The notes beneath the pieces were generated by a model. It was not told where the DNA came from. It searched no databases and saw only the letters and a program-made list of their open reading frames with translations. The position numbers were made by a program, and so were the translations under genes. From a virus, in IMG/VR virus record IMGVR_UViG_3300013010_000095, positions 1 through 21,212 of that record: a stretch of 21,212 bases of DNA. One strand, given 5' to 3'. Below, piece by piece: positions 6,929 to 14,665 of this stretch. Numbering within the stretch: position 1 is the stretch's first letter; each line of letters begins with the position of its first letter.

Positions 6929-8694
6929 AAAAGTTTTTAATAATACTTAGCTTATTAAGTGTTCCGCTTATATTTCAGTGGGATATGTACCAAGTATTAA
7001 AGCTTCGTACTTTTGATGCTTTTGTTAGCCAGGGACAACCGTCCGGGTATTTTGCAATACTGAACATTACCGAAGAGGATGTTAATCGAGAAGGCGGTTA
7101 TCCGTTGCCACGTTACCGACTTGCAGAAATACAGCACGATTTACTGGAGCATGGAGCCATAGGCGTGGGTTGGGTCATTGGCTTTCCGCACTCAGACAGG
7201 CTAGGTGGCGATGAAGCGTTTGCTTATTCTATGAGTTTTTCTAAAACCGTACTGCCCTTGTTTGAACACGACAATGGAGAGTATCCAGATACTGTTGGTA
7301 CAGTAATATTGGGTGACGGTGACGGTGGTTTTGAAGCAGCAGGAACTTTACAAAACATACCGATACTGCGTGAATCTGCTTGGACCGAACAAGGGATTGC
7401 TACGGCCCCGGTTGATGTGGATAATCTAGTTAGAAGGATACCATTATTGTATAAGACTCCAGATGGTTGGTTAGCGGCATTTGGAACACAGGTTTTAAAA
7501 GTTTTGGCTGACGCGGATACCTACGTGATTAAAACAAATCAAAATGGTATTGAAGAAGTGCGCGTAAAGGGTATTCCGCCAGCCAAAGTTGATTCTCTGG
7601 GCAGGAAGTGGATTAGTTGGATTGTTCCACGTGAAACATCTTTAGAAGAAATGGATGTTGAGGGTCGGTTTGTTTTTATCGGTGTAACTGCTAAAGGTGT
7701 CATGCCACAGCTCGCTACCCCAATAGGTTTACTCGAACCTCATTACATTCAAGCTGCCTTGGCCGAAAGTATCTTACAGTCAGACAGCCCTTACATTCCA
7801 GATTACTCTTTAGCGGCAGAAAGTCTTATTTTTGTAACTACGGTAGCCCTAGTATGGTTTTTGGTCAGTGGGCTGGGCGTGACCTGGGGGGTGTTATCGG
7901 CATCGATTTTGTTCAGCGCGACGGCTTATGCTGGAACGCAACTTATCGCAAATGGACTGTTAATTGACGTAGTTTGGACCCTAATTAGCCAGATTTTGGC
8001 CTCTACAGTCGCTTTTTACCTTAATTACCGCACCCAATACCGCCTAAAACAGCAAATTAAGAAGCAATTTGAGCATTATTTGGACCCAAGACAGGTAAAA
8101 CGGCTACAAAACGACCCAAATTTGCTTCGTTTAGGGGGTGAAAAGCGTTATGCGACATTTTTGTTTACCGATGTACGAGGGTTTACATCGTTGTCCGAAT
8201 CGCTTCCCCCGGAACAAGTTACGTACATTATGAACAAGGCTTTGACTGCTCAACAAAAAGCAGTTCAGCAATACGAAGGAACTGTGGATAAGTATATTGG
8301 CGATGCAATGATGGCTTTTTGGAATGCTCCTTTTGATCAAGAAGATCATGAGTATCGAGCGGTATCTTGTGCCTTGCAAATAATCAATAATATGGAAGGT
8401 CTTAATCGAGAGCTAGTTGCAGAAGGGTTACCTGAAATAGCTATTGGCATTGGAGTTAATACCGGAGATGCTGTTATTGGCAACATGGGCAGTGAACAAC
8501 GGTTTGATTACACCGCTATTGGCGACGCTGTAAACACGGGAGCCAGGCTTGAATCTGCAACCAAACAAGAGGGTGTTGATTTGTTAGTTGGGGAAACTAC
8601 TGCCAATCGCTGTAAATATGATTTACACTTAGTGAGCGAAATAAAAGTTAAAGGTAAGGAACAAGCGTTACAGGTCTATACTTATGGGTTTTAA
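6925..8694 (+). CDS. CHASE2-domain class III adenylate cyclase
   Basis: This 589-aa membrane protein is predicted to make cAMP from ATP in response to an extracytoplasmic signal. It has an N-terminal TM (about 3-18), a CHASE2 sensor (about 20-285, with LRTFDAF, PLPRYRLAEI and GGDEAFA), three TMs (about 293-365), a short coupling helix and a cyclase domain (about 408-589). Metal Asp are D416 (FTDVRGF) and D460 (DKYIGDA). The adenine-selecting pair is K456 and T530, and the transition-state residues N537 and R541 lie in GDAVNTGAR. Lys/Thr is the class IIIb signature, so ATP rather than GTP is expected. All catalytic residues are present, so a single chain should be active as a homodimer. GTG 6925 overlaps the FecR stop. 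FecR plus CHASE2-cyclase pairs are known in bacterial chromosomes; in a phage they are unusual. Confidence 0.95.
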   Translation: MKKFLIILSLLSVPLIFQWDMYQVLKLRTFDAFVSQGQPSGYFAILNITEEDVNREGGYPLPRYRLAEIQHDLLEHGAIGVGWVIGFPHSDRLGGDEAFAYSMSFSKTVLPLFEHDNGEYPDTVGTVILGDGDGGFEAAGTLQNIPILRESAWTEQGIATAPVDVDNLVRRIPLLYKTPDGWLAAFGTQVLKVLADADTYVIKTNQNGIEEVRVKGIPPAKVDSLGRKWISWIVPRETSLEEMDVEGRFVFIGVTAKGVMPQLATPIGLLEPHYIQAALAESILQSDSPYIPDYSLAAESLIFVTTVALVWFLVSGLGVTWGVLSASILFSATAYAGTQLIANGLLIDVVWTLISQILASTVAFYLNYRTQYRLKQQIKKQFEHYLDPRQVKRLQNDPNLLRLGGEKRYATFLFTDVRGFTSLSESLPPEQVTYIMNKALTAQQKAVQQYEGTVDKYIGDAMMAFWNAPFDQEDHEYRAVSCALQIINNMEGLNRELVAEGLPEIAIGIGVNTGDAVIGNMGSEQRFDYTAIGDAVNTGARLESATKQEGVDLLVGETTANRCKYDLHLVSEIKVKGKEQALQVYTYGF

Positions 8695-9142
8695 ACTTGC
8701 CATAATTTTAGGTGCATTGTTGGTGGCTTCACTAGCTGGCTCCGCTTCGTACATTAAATACCTTAACAACCAGATGGCGGTGCTTAAAGGAAACCAAGTC
8801 ATATTAGAAAATCAAATAGAAGAACAGAATGCTTCAATAGATGCGTATTTAAAAAAGCAAGAGCAGGTCAGCTTTCAGTTAAAAAGCATGGAAGCAGAAA
8901 AAAACGAAGCATTGCGAGAGTTCAACAGCCTTAGAGATAAGTTCTCTAAGCACGACATGAATAGCTTGGCACTAGCCAAACCCAAACTTATTGAAACAAG
9001 GGTCAACAATGGGACTCGCAAGGTAAAAGAAGCGTTGGTAAAGATTACTGATCCTAACCAGTTTGAACCACAGGAAGAGCCTGTTGAAACACCAGAGATA
9101 AAAATAGAGGTTCCAGATGCGAAAGCTGGTATTCGCGGTTAG
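8684..9142 (+). CDS. i-spanin (Rz-like inner-membrane spanin)
   Basis: Spanins fuse the inner and outer membranes in the last step of lysis of Gram-negative hosts. This 152-aa protein has an N-terminal TM (about 4-23) and a long charged coiled coil in the periplasm (about 27-90). A conserved-looking segment (DMNSLALAKPKLIETRVNNG) matches phage Rz-type proteins, and the tail is Pro/Glu-rich. It overlaps the cyclase by 11 nt and the lipoprotein gene that follows by 26 nt. The embedded Rz/Rz1 arrangement supports the call. The class is assigned from architecture and context. Confidence 0.8.
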   Translation: MGFKLAIILGALLVASLAGSASYIKYLNNQMAVLKGNQVILENQIEEQNASIDAYLKKQEQVSFQLKSMEAEKNEALREFNSLRDKFSKHDMNSLALAKPKLIETRVNNGTRKVKEALVKITDPNQFEPQEEPVETPEIKIEVPDAKAGIRG

Positions 9143-9470
9143 CTTACTGTTGGTTGGTGGGTGTTCGATGATGCCCAACACCAAACAAGTTGAGGTTAAA
9201 ACTATAGCGGAGCGCCCGCCTATGTACCATCCACCATTGCCAATGGAAATGCAGTTGACAGACGTACAGTTTGAAGTGATGACCCCCGAAACTATGACAA
9301 CCTATCTCGGTTTGATTGACGAAAACAAAGCGCCGCGCAAACCGTACTATGCGTTGACCACCAAACAATACGAAAACTTAGCCATGAATATGGCTGAAAT
9401 TAAAAGATATACCAAAAACATACTAACTATTGTAAAGTTCTATAGAGACTATGATAAAGGGGAAGAATAA
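9117..9470 (+). CDS. o-spanin-like outer-membrane lipoprotein (Rz1-like)
   Basis: This 117-aa protein has a lipoprotein signal MRKLVFAVSLLLVGGC; the lipobox VGGC makes Cys16 the lipid-acceptor. Right after it comes a Pro-rich stretch (ERPPMYHPPLPMEM, residues 32-45) as in o-spanins, then a TPE-containing segment and a helical, basic tail. It starts 26 nt inside the i-spanin gene in another frame, the usual arrangement of a two-component spanin. It is longer than lambda Rz1, similar to o-spanins of other marine podoviruses as I recall them. The gene ends in TAATG overlap with the next small membrane protein. Confidence 0.82.
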   Translation: MRKLVFAVSLLLVGGCSMMPNTKQVEVKTIAERPPMYHPPLPMEMQLTDVQFEVMTPETMTTYLGLIDENKAPRKPYYALTTKQYENLAMNMAEIKRYTKNILTIVKFYRDYDKGEE

Positions 9471-9652
9471 TGTTTGAATGGGTAGCTGAAATTATTGGTG
9501 TTGTAACCGCAATTGTATGCGGAGCAAGTTTTATTGCCGCGATAACCAATACTCCAAAGGATGATGAGTTGTTAGGTAAACTTTATAAGGCAATTGAATT
9601 ACTTGCTTTAAATATAGGCAAGGCAAAAATGACGCCTCCTAATAAAGATTGA
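9470..9652 (+). CDS. Small membrane protein, holin-like
   Basis: This 60-aa protein has one hydrophobic segment (about residues 5-26, EIIGVVTAIVCGASFIAAI) followed by NTPKDDELLGKLYKAIELLA, an amphipathic helix with the conserved-looking TPKDD turn seen in many small phage membrane proteins next to lysis genes. The start ATG overlaps the o-spanin stop (TAATG), and GGGGAAG (9460-9466) is a usable ribosome site. Position beside the spanins makes a holin or lysis role the best guess. One TM and the absence of an endolysin in the window leave this open. Confidence 0.7.
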   Translation: MFEWVAEIIGVVTAIVCGASFIAAITNTPKDDELLGKLYKAIELLALNIGKAKMTPPNKD

Positions 9653-9678
9653 TAAGTTTAATTCAAAAGGATCTGTAA

Positions 9679-12090
9679 ATGGCTGAAGAACCGGTATCTT
9701 TAATTGAAGAAACAATCCCTTCTCAAGGAAACCCTTTGTCTGGAATGATGGAGGAGCAAATTGATATAGAGATTGAAGAAGAACAGACTCCTGAAATGGA
9801 AGAGTTAGATGACGGGTCAGTCGTTTTAAGTTACGAAGAACAAGCGTTTAAAGAAGCTATTTTTGCAGAACACGATGCGAACATAGCCGAATTAATTGAC
9901 GAAAGAGATTTGATGGAAATCGCTAGTGATTTAAGCGAAAAGTATGAAGAAGACAAATCTGGAAGAAAAGATTGGGAGGAATCATACGTTAATGGTTTAG
10001 ACCTGCTAGGCATTAAGTACGAAGACAGAGATCAACCTTTTAGGGGTTCTAGTGGTGTAACACACCCCTTGATAGCGGAGTCAATCACACAGTTTCAAGC
10101 TCAGGCATACAAAGAGTTATTGCCTAGCGGAGGTCCAGTTAGAACACAGATTATTGGCGCTACGAATCCTCAAGTAGAGATGCAATCTCAACGAGTTAAG
10201 GATTTTATGAACTACCAGATTATGCATGTAATGGAAGAGTATGACCCAGAAATGGATCGTCTTTTGTTTTATCTCCCGATTGCTGGAAGTGCTTTTAAGA
10301 AAGTGTACTTTGATGACTTGTTAGACAGAGCAGTTTCTAAATTTGTTCCTGCGGATGATTTGATTGTTCCATACAACGCATCAGACTTAGACTCGGCGTC
10401 TAGAATTACTCATGTAATTCGTATGAATGAAAACGATGTTCGTAAGGCGCAAGCAACTGGGTTTTACAGAGAAATAGAACTGAGCCCATACGAAGCTGAC
10501 GATGAAATACTAGATAAAGAAAGAGAGCTGTCAGGGATTGATAAAACTTCCGACGATCAAGACTGTACTTTACTAGAAATACACACGGATTTAGATTTAC
10601 CCGGCTTTGAGCACAGGCATCCATTAGACAATGAGCCAACAGGAATAAAACTTCCTTACATTGTTACGATAGATGAAGGAACATCTAAAGTTTTGTCGGT
10701 TAGAAGAAACTGGACGGAAGGTGACGAGTATCACCGTAAGCAGCATTACTTTTCGCACTACAAATTTTTACCGGGTCTTGGCTTTTACGGTTTTGGTTTA
10801 TTGCATATGATTGGCGGTTTAGGTCGCTCTGCAACATCAATTCTTAGGCAATTAATTGATGCCGGAACATTAGCTAACTTACCTGCTGGGTTTAAAACTA
10901 GAGGTATTCGCATTAGAGATGCGGATGAACCGTTATCCCCTGGTGAATTTAGAGATATTGATGTTCCTGGTGGAGCGTTAAAAGAAAGCATTATGGCGTT
11001 GCCGTACAAAGAGCCTAGCCAAACTTTATCAACGCTACTTGGTTTTGTTGTAGATGCTGGCAGACGATTTGCTGCTATTACTGACATACAAGTGGGCGAT
11101 GGTAATCAACAAGCGGCGCCAGGTACTACAGTGGCGCTCTTGGAAAGAGGCTCTAAGGTAATGTCTGCGATACACAAGCGTTTACATTATGCACAAAGAA
11201 AAGAATTTAGGATGCTGGCAAAAATCTTTGCCGAATCTTTGCCTCCGGTGTATCCATATAATGTGGTTGGTGCAGAGACATCGATTAAGCAGCAAGATTT
11301 TGATGATCGAGTAGATGTATTGCCTGTATCTGATCCGAATATATTTTCTATGTCGCAACGGATGGCTTTAGCTCAAACTCAATTGCAGTTAGCGCAAAGC
11401 AACCCAGAGATGCACAATTTGTACGAGGCTTACCATAGAATGTATGAGTCTATTGGGGTGCAGAATATAGAGGCTATTTTACCGCCCCCAAAACAGCCCG
11501 TACCAACAGATCCTGCTATAGAAAACGCAAAAGCTTTAATACAAGAGACTTTACAGGCGTTTCCAGAGCAAGATCACGATGCCCACATACAGTCGCATTT
11601 GCTTTTTATCAAAAGCCCAGTGGTTTCTACTACGCCTCCTGTGTTTGCGTTGTTACTGGCTCATATTTGTGAGCATGTTGCGTTTAAAGCAAGAGCAACG
11701 GCAAACAATGAGATGCAACAGATTATGGAGCAAGCTATGCAGCAAGGACAACAATCTCCGCAAATACCGCCAGAGGATGTTGAAAAAAGGGTTGCTCAGT
11801 TAATTGTTGGGTTTACTAATGAGGTTGTCATGGAACTAAGTCCACCGGCAGAGGGTCAAGAAGATCCGTTAGTAGAACTAAGATCTAAAGAAATAGATAT
11901 AAAAGCGGCGGATGTTCAGAGAAAAGCAGATGAATTTGCTGCCAAGCATCAGCTTGATGTTCAAACAGAAGTTCAAAAACAGCAACTGGCCAGAGAAAAA
12001 ATAGATTCTCAAGAAGATATAGCGTTGCTTCGAGCAGAAGTTAACAGAGAACGTATTGATAGAGTTGGCGGAGCTGGTAGAGGTGAATAA
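9679..12090 (+). CDS. Portal protein (P22-like head-tail connector)
   Basis: The portal is the dodecameric ring at the capsid vertex through which DNA enters and leaves and where TerL docks. It is 803 aa, a size close to P22-type portals. The N-terminus (1-80) is very acidic. The core includes GVTHPLIAESITQFQAQAYK (residues about 126-145), a typical portal segment, then RLLFYLPIAGSAFKKVYFD and FGLLHMIGGLGRSATSILRQ (about 374-393). The C-terminal part is helical and Gln-rich (about 680-800), like the barrel of P22-type portals. AAAAGGAT (9665-9672) serves as ribosome site. It is the first gene of the head block, and its stop overlaps the next start (TAATG). Confidence 0.92.
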   Translation: MAEEPVSLIEETIPSQGNPLSGMMEEQIDIEIEEEQTPEMEELDDGSVVLSYEEQAFKEAIFAEHDANIAELIDERDLMEIASDLSEKYEEDKSGRKDWEESYVNGLDLLGIKYEDRDQPFRGSSGVTHPLIAESITQFQAQAYKELLPSGGPVRTQIIGATNPQVEMQSQRVKDFMNYQIMHVMEEYDPEMDRLLFYLPIAGSAFKKVYFDDLLDRAVSKFVPADDLIVPYNASDLDSASRITHVIRMNENDVRKAQATGFYREIELSPYEADDEILDKERELSGIDKTSDDQDCTLLEIHTDLDLPGFEHRHPLDNEPTGIKLPYIVTIDEGTSKVLSVRRNWTEGDEYHRKQHYFSHYKFLPGLGFYGFGLLHMIGGLGRSATSILRQLIDAGTLANLPAGFKTRGIRIRDADEPLSPGEFRDIDVPGGALKESIMALPYKEPSQTLSTLLGFVVDAGRRFAAITDIQVGDGNQQAAPGTTVALLERGSKVMSAIHKRLHYAQRKEFRMLAKIFAESLPPVYPYNVVGAETSIKQQDFDDRVDVLPVSDPNIFSMSQRMALAQTQLQLAQSNPEMHNLYEAYHRMYESIGVQNIEAILPPPKQPVPTDPAIENAKALIQETLQAFPEQDHDAHIQSHLLFIKSPVVSTTPPVFALLLAHICEHVAFKARATANNEMQQIMEQAMQQGQQSPQIPPEDVEKRVAQLIVGFTNEVVMELSPPAEGQEDPLVELRSKEIDIKAADVQRKADEFAAKHQLDVQTEVQKQQLAREKIDSQEDIALLRAEVNRERIDRVGGAGRGE

Positions 12091-12275
12091 TGGCGATTAG
12101 TAGAGGAAACATTAGCAAGCAATTAACCGGGCAAATGGCTAAACAAACAGGAATGACCAAACCCGAAGCAGAATACTTGCTTAAAAAGGGTAAAGAGTTA
12201 AACGACATGGAAGGGTTTGAAGAAGGTGGATCTGTCCATGAAATTAAAGCCTATAATTTTAAAGGAGTATTTTAG
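12090..12275 (+). CDS. Small hypothetical protein after portal, 61 aa
   Basis: I recognise no function. The protein is basic at the start (MAISRGNISKQLTGQMAKQT), with a GFEEGG turn at about 46-51, and it ends YNFKGVF. Small Gly-containing proteins ending in an aromatic NFKG-like tail are common just after the portal in marine podoviruses. The ATG overlaps the portal stop, and AGAGGTG inside the portal end may act as ribosome site. It shares its style of ending (NFKGVF versus NFSGIY) with the next gene. It may be a virion or assembly accessory. Confidence 0.7.
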   Translation: MAISRGNISKQLTGQMAKQTGMTKPEAEYLLKKGKELNDMEGFEEGGSVHEIKAYNFKGVF

Positions 12276-12539
12276 ATGGCCAGGTATAGTTTTAGAAACG
12301 CGACAGACAAAGAGTTAACCGCAGGACTTAATAGCTCTAATCAAGATGAAAATGATGCGGCCATGAAAGAGCAGATGAGAAGGCTTGACGCAGGAAAAGT
12401 TCCGATTACTAGAAACACTATGGATAAACTCGCTACTCAAGATCCGGGTCCAAAAAAATCTATTAAAAGGAGCGCTGGCGGTTCGGCTAGAGGAACACGA
12501 GGTCAAACGTCTGGCAAAAATTTTAGCGGTATTTATTGA
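12276..12539 (+). CDS. Small basic hypothetical protein, 87 aa
   Basis: There is no recognised family. The ATG directly follows the previous stop and has TTTAAAGGAGT (12258-12268) at good spacing. The N-terminal part is polar and helical. The last about 30 residues are rich in Lys, Arg, Gly and Ser (KKSIKRSAGGSARGTRGQTS) and end NFSGIY. The basic Gly-rich tail suggests nucleic-acid or capsid contact. It has no TM or signal. Confidence 0.7.
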   Translation: MARYSFRNATDKELTAGLNSSNQDENDAAMKEQMRRLDAGKVPITRNTMDKLATQDPGPKKSIKRSAGGSARGTRGQTSGKNFSGIY

Positions 12540-12553
12540 TTAATACTTCAATA

Positions 12554-12577
12554 TGCCATATTCTTTGATTCATGGCA
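12554..12577 (+). promoter_or_regulatory. Possible start-codon hairpin
   Basis: TGCCAT (12554-12559) can pair with ATGGCA (12572-12577), which contains the start codon of the 64-aa gene. The loop is 12 nt. No Shine-Dalgarno is visible in front of that gene. The hairpin might lower its initiation. A 6-bp stem can easily arise by chance. Confidence 0.2.
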
Positions 12578-12766
12578 GATCCTACAACTTTTGCGTATTT
12601 AGTGTTAAAAAGAGTACAGGAACGTATTACTTTAACACAAGAAGCTATCATTCATGGTACGGCTAAAGAATATGCGATTTATAGAGAGTTAGTAGGTGAG
12701 CTTAGGGGGCTTCAATATGCCGAACAAGAAATCAAAGACGCTCTTAGTTCATCGGAGGAAGAATGA
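12572..12766 (+). CDS. Small helical hypothetical protein, 64 aa
   Basis: There is no recognised function. The predicted fold is all-helical: AYLVLKRVQERITLTQEAII, then a Tyr/Leu-rich second helix with EYAIYRELVGELRGLQYAEQ, ending in an acidic SSSEEE. Small two-helix proteins of this kind occur between portal and capsid genes in marine phages. The start ATG lacks a clear ribosome site and lies in a small inverted repeat. The stop overlaps the GroES-like gene in ATGA, which supports the reading frame. Confidence 0.65.
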   Translation: MADPTTFAYLVLKRVQERITLTQEAIIHGTAKEYAIYRELVGELRGLQYAEQEIKDALSSSEEE

Positions 12767-13233
12767 CTAAAACGCTTTATGTACCAGACCATGTTGCTGC
12801 TGAAGAAAATGAAAAGCGGCAAGCAACAGTGGCTTCTGCTTATGTTGAGAAAGAAGAAAAAGTATTAGATCCTACCAGGCTAGATCTTTCGTTAAACGAA
12901 AGACTGCCACAGCCAACCGGCTGGAGAATACTGGTTATGCCTTATTCTGGTAGAAAAACATCTGACGGCGGAATACATATACCCGATTCCGTTAGAGATA
13001 GAGAAGCATTGGCAACAGTTGTTGCTTATGTTTTAAAAGTTGGACCATTGGCTTATGCAGATCCAAATAAATTTGGAGAAGGCTCAAGTCCTTGGTGCGA
13101 AGAAGGTCAATGGGTTTGTATTGGCCGTTATGCCGGAGCTCGATTTAAAATAGATGGCGGAGAAGTTCGTATCATTAACGATGACGAAGTTATTGCTACT
13201 ATTATTGAGCCTGATGATATTAAACATGTCTAG
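12763..13233 (+). CDS. GroES-like co-chaperonin (Cpn10)
   Basis: GroES caps the GroEL folding chamber, and some phages carry their own to fold the capsid protein. This one is 156 aa against about 97 for bacterial GroES. An N-terminal extension of about 45 residues precedes the fold. The core shows PTGWRILVMPYS (about 50-61), the mobile-loop-like SGRKTSDGGIHIPDS (61-75, compare the GroES loop before GGIVL), a VLKVGPLAY turn, GQWVCIGRYAG and the closing INDDEVIATI (about 139-148). The ribosome site GGAGGAAG (12755-12762) abuts the ATG. It lies just before the scaffold and capsid genes, consistent with capsid folding. An insertion after VGPLAYADP makes it longer than usual, and I cannot confirm that it binds GroEL. 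Confidence 0.85.
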   Translation: MTKTLYVPDHVAAEENEKRQATVASAYVEKEEKVLDPTRLDLSLNERLPQPTGWRILVMPYSGRKTSDGGIHIPDSVRDREALATVVAYVLKVGPLAYADPNKFGEGSSPWCEEGQWVCIGRYAGARFKIDGGEVRIINDDEVIATIIEPDDIKHV

Positions 13234-13297
13234 AAAGAAGAAAGTCATTATAGGAAGACTGCGACATGCCAGAAGAACAGAAAATAGAAATAGGTGA
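13226..13297 (+). CDS. Possible 23-aa basic peptide bridging GroES-like and scaffold genes
   Basis: ATG 13226 lies inside the end of the GroES-like gene in another frame and opens MSRKKKVIIGRLRHARRTEN..., stopping at TGA 13295-13297 inside the scaffold gene. Eleven of 23 residues are Lys, Arg or His. There is no clear ribosome site. It may be a real micro-protein or a chance frame, and it overlaps two well-supported genes. Confidence 0.2.
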   Translation: MSRKKKVIIGRLRHARRTENRNR

Positions 13298-14156
13298 TTC
13301 GGAAGAATCTGAAGTAGCTATTACATTAGAAGAAGTTGAGGAAAAAGAAATTCCTCAAGCTCCTGTTGTAGAAGCTTCAAAACCTGAAGAAGAAACTAAC
13401 TCTGAAGAGTTAGAAGATTACAGCGATGGCGTAAAAAAACGCATTGCTAAGTTAACAAAAAAGTATCGAGAAGAAGAACGTCAAAAGCAAGCCTCTATTC
13501 AGTTTGCTGAAAATGTTCGTAAAGAGAACGAAGATTTAAAAGCTCGTTTAAATAGTTTAGACGCAGGTTTTGTAAAAGAAGCGGATACTCGAATATCTTC
13601 TCAGATAGATACAGCGAAAAGAATTCTTAAAGACGCGCATGAATCAAATGACTTTGATAAAATTGTAGAGGCTCAAGAAGTTTTAGCCTCTTTAGCTGTT
13701 GAAAAGGATAAGGTTTCTAATGCTCAACGGCAAAGAGAAAGTCAGGCAGAAGAAATTGAAAACAAGCTTCCAGAGCCTAATCAAATAAAGCAGCAAGCCG
13801 CTCCACAACCAGATTTAAAAGCTCAAGAATGGGCGAGTAATAACTCTTGGTTTGGAGAGGATGAAGTTATGACTCAAGCCGCTTTTGCTATTCATCGTAT
13901 ACTGGTCGAAGACGAAGGATTTGACGCGCAGACTGATGAGTACTATAGTGAAATTGATAAGAGACTTATAAACGAGTTTCCACAGAAACTAGGTTCTAAG
14001 ACTCAAACAACCGGGGGAAGCCGCAAAGTTGCGTCAGCCGAAGCTTCCGCATCCCGCAACAAGGGTGGACGCAAAACTGTGAAATTAACACCTTCGCAAG
14101 TCGCAATCGCCAAGAGGCTAAATGTACCTCTTGAAGAATATGCTAAATACGTGTGA
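13266..14156 (+). CDS. Capsid scaffolding protein
   Basis: Scaffold proteins guide prohead assembly and then leave or are degraded. This 296-aa protein has a very acidic N-terminus (1-50), a long coiled-coil-rich helix region (about 55-165), a conserved-looking block AQEWASNNSWFGEDEVMTQA (about 188-207) and DEYYSEIDKRLINEFP (about 223-238). The tail is basic and helix-turn-helix-like (KLTPSQVAIAKRLNVPLEEY), which is where scaffolds commonly bind coat protein. AGGAAGACTGCGAC upstream gives a moderate ribosome site. It stands between the GroES-like gene and the coat genes. The call rests on charge pattern, helices, position and resemblance to marine-phage scaffolds. Confidence 0.85.
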   Translation: MPEEQKIEIGDSEESEVAITLEEVEEKEIPQAPVVEASKPEEETNSEELEDYSDGVKKRIAKLTKKYREEERQKQASIQFAENVRKENEDLKARLNSLDAGFVKEADTRISSQIDTAKRILKDAHESNDFDKIVEAQEVLASLAVEKDKVSNAQRQRESQAEEIENKLPEPNQIKQQAAPQPDLKAQEWASNNSWFGEDEVMTQAAFAIHRILVEDEGFDAQTDEYYSEIDKRLINEFPQKLGSKTQTTGGSRKVASAEASASRNKGGRKTVKLTPSQVAIAKRLNVPLEEYAKYV

Positions 14157-14167
14157 GGAATAAAGTT

Positions 14168-14656
14168 ATGAGTGAAACAGAAAACACAACTGTCAAAAAG
14201 TCTGCCCGGACGCCTAGAGCCAATCAAACACGCGCAGGGCAAGCGCGCCGACAACCGTGGAGGCCACCATCTGTATTGGATGCACCCCCCGCACCAGAAG
14301 GATTCAAACACAGATGGATTAGATCTGAAGTTATGGGTTTTGATGATCGTAAGAACATATCTGCCAGGTTAAGAGAAGGCTGGGAGCTGGTTCGAGGTGA
14401 TGAATACCCTGATTTTGACATACCAACTGTCGAAGACGGCAAACATGCCGGAGTCATAGGTGTAGGAGGATTACTTCTGGCAAGAGTCCCGGTTGAAGTC
14501 GTGCAGGAACGTAACGACTACTTTCGCGGTGTAACGCGCGATCAAATGTCGGCTGTTGACAACGACTTAGCTCGTGAACAGCACCCAGCGATGCCTATCA
14601 GTAACCCTGACAGGCAATCTCGTGTAACTTTTGGCGGTCCTCAAAGCGAGGACTAG
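14168..14656 (+). CDS. Conserved phage protein of unknown function between scaffold and capsid genes
   Basis: I chose ATG 14168 (162 aa) because GAGGAA (14155-14160) stands 7 nt before it; an upstream GTG at 14153 would add 5 residues. The N-terminus is basic (KKSARTPRANQTRAGQARRQ). A segment PPAPEGFKHRWIRSE leads into a compact domain with REGWELV, GVGGLLLARVPVEVV (about 109-123) and a closing SRVTFGG. I recognise it as a type found repeatedly beside capsid genes in marine phages, but its role is unknown. A virion or assembly function is likely from position only. Confidence 0.75.
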   Translation: MSETENTTVKKSARTPRANQTRAGQARRQPWRPPSVLDAPPAPEGFKHRWIRSEVMGFDDRKNISARLREGWELVRGDEYPDFDIPTVEDGKHAGVIGVGGLLLARVPVEVVQERNDYFRGVTRDQMSAVDNDLAREQHPAMPISNPDRQSRVTFGGPQSED

Positions 14657-14665
14657 GAGAAAAAA

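Noticed and set aside
3934-8694. A bacterial chromosomal curli operon or host/prophage junction
   Set aside because: The cassette overlaps phage-type genes at both ends (small TM gene upstream, spanins downstream) on one strand, with no integrase, att repeat or other bacterial genes. A chimeric assembly would not give these exact gene overlaps.
6925-8694. CBASS-type anti-phage defence cyclase
   Set aside because: The catalytic domain is class III adenylate cyclase with a CHASE2 sensor, not a CD-NTase, and no CBASS effector lies beside it.
14003-14311. Minus-strand 102-aa frame
   Set aside because: It lies opposite the scaffold and the following gene, with a Cys/Trp-rich chance composition.
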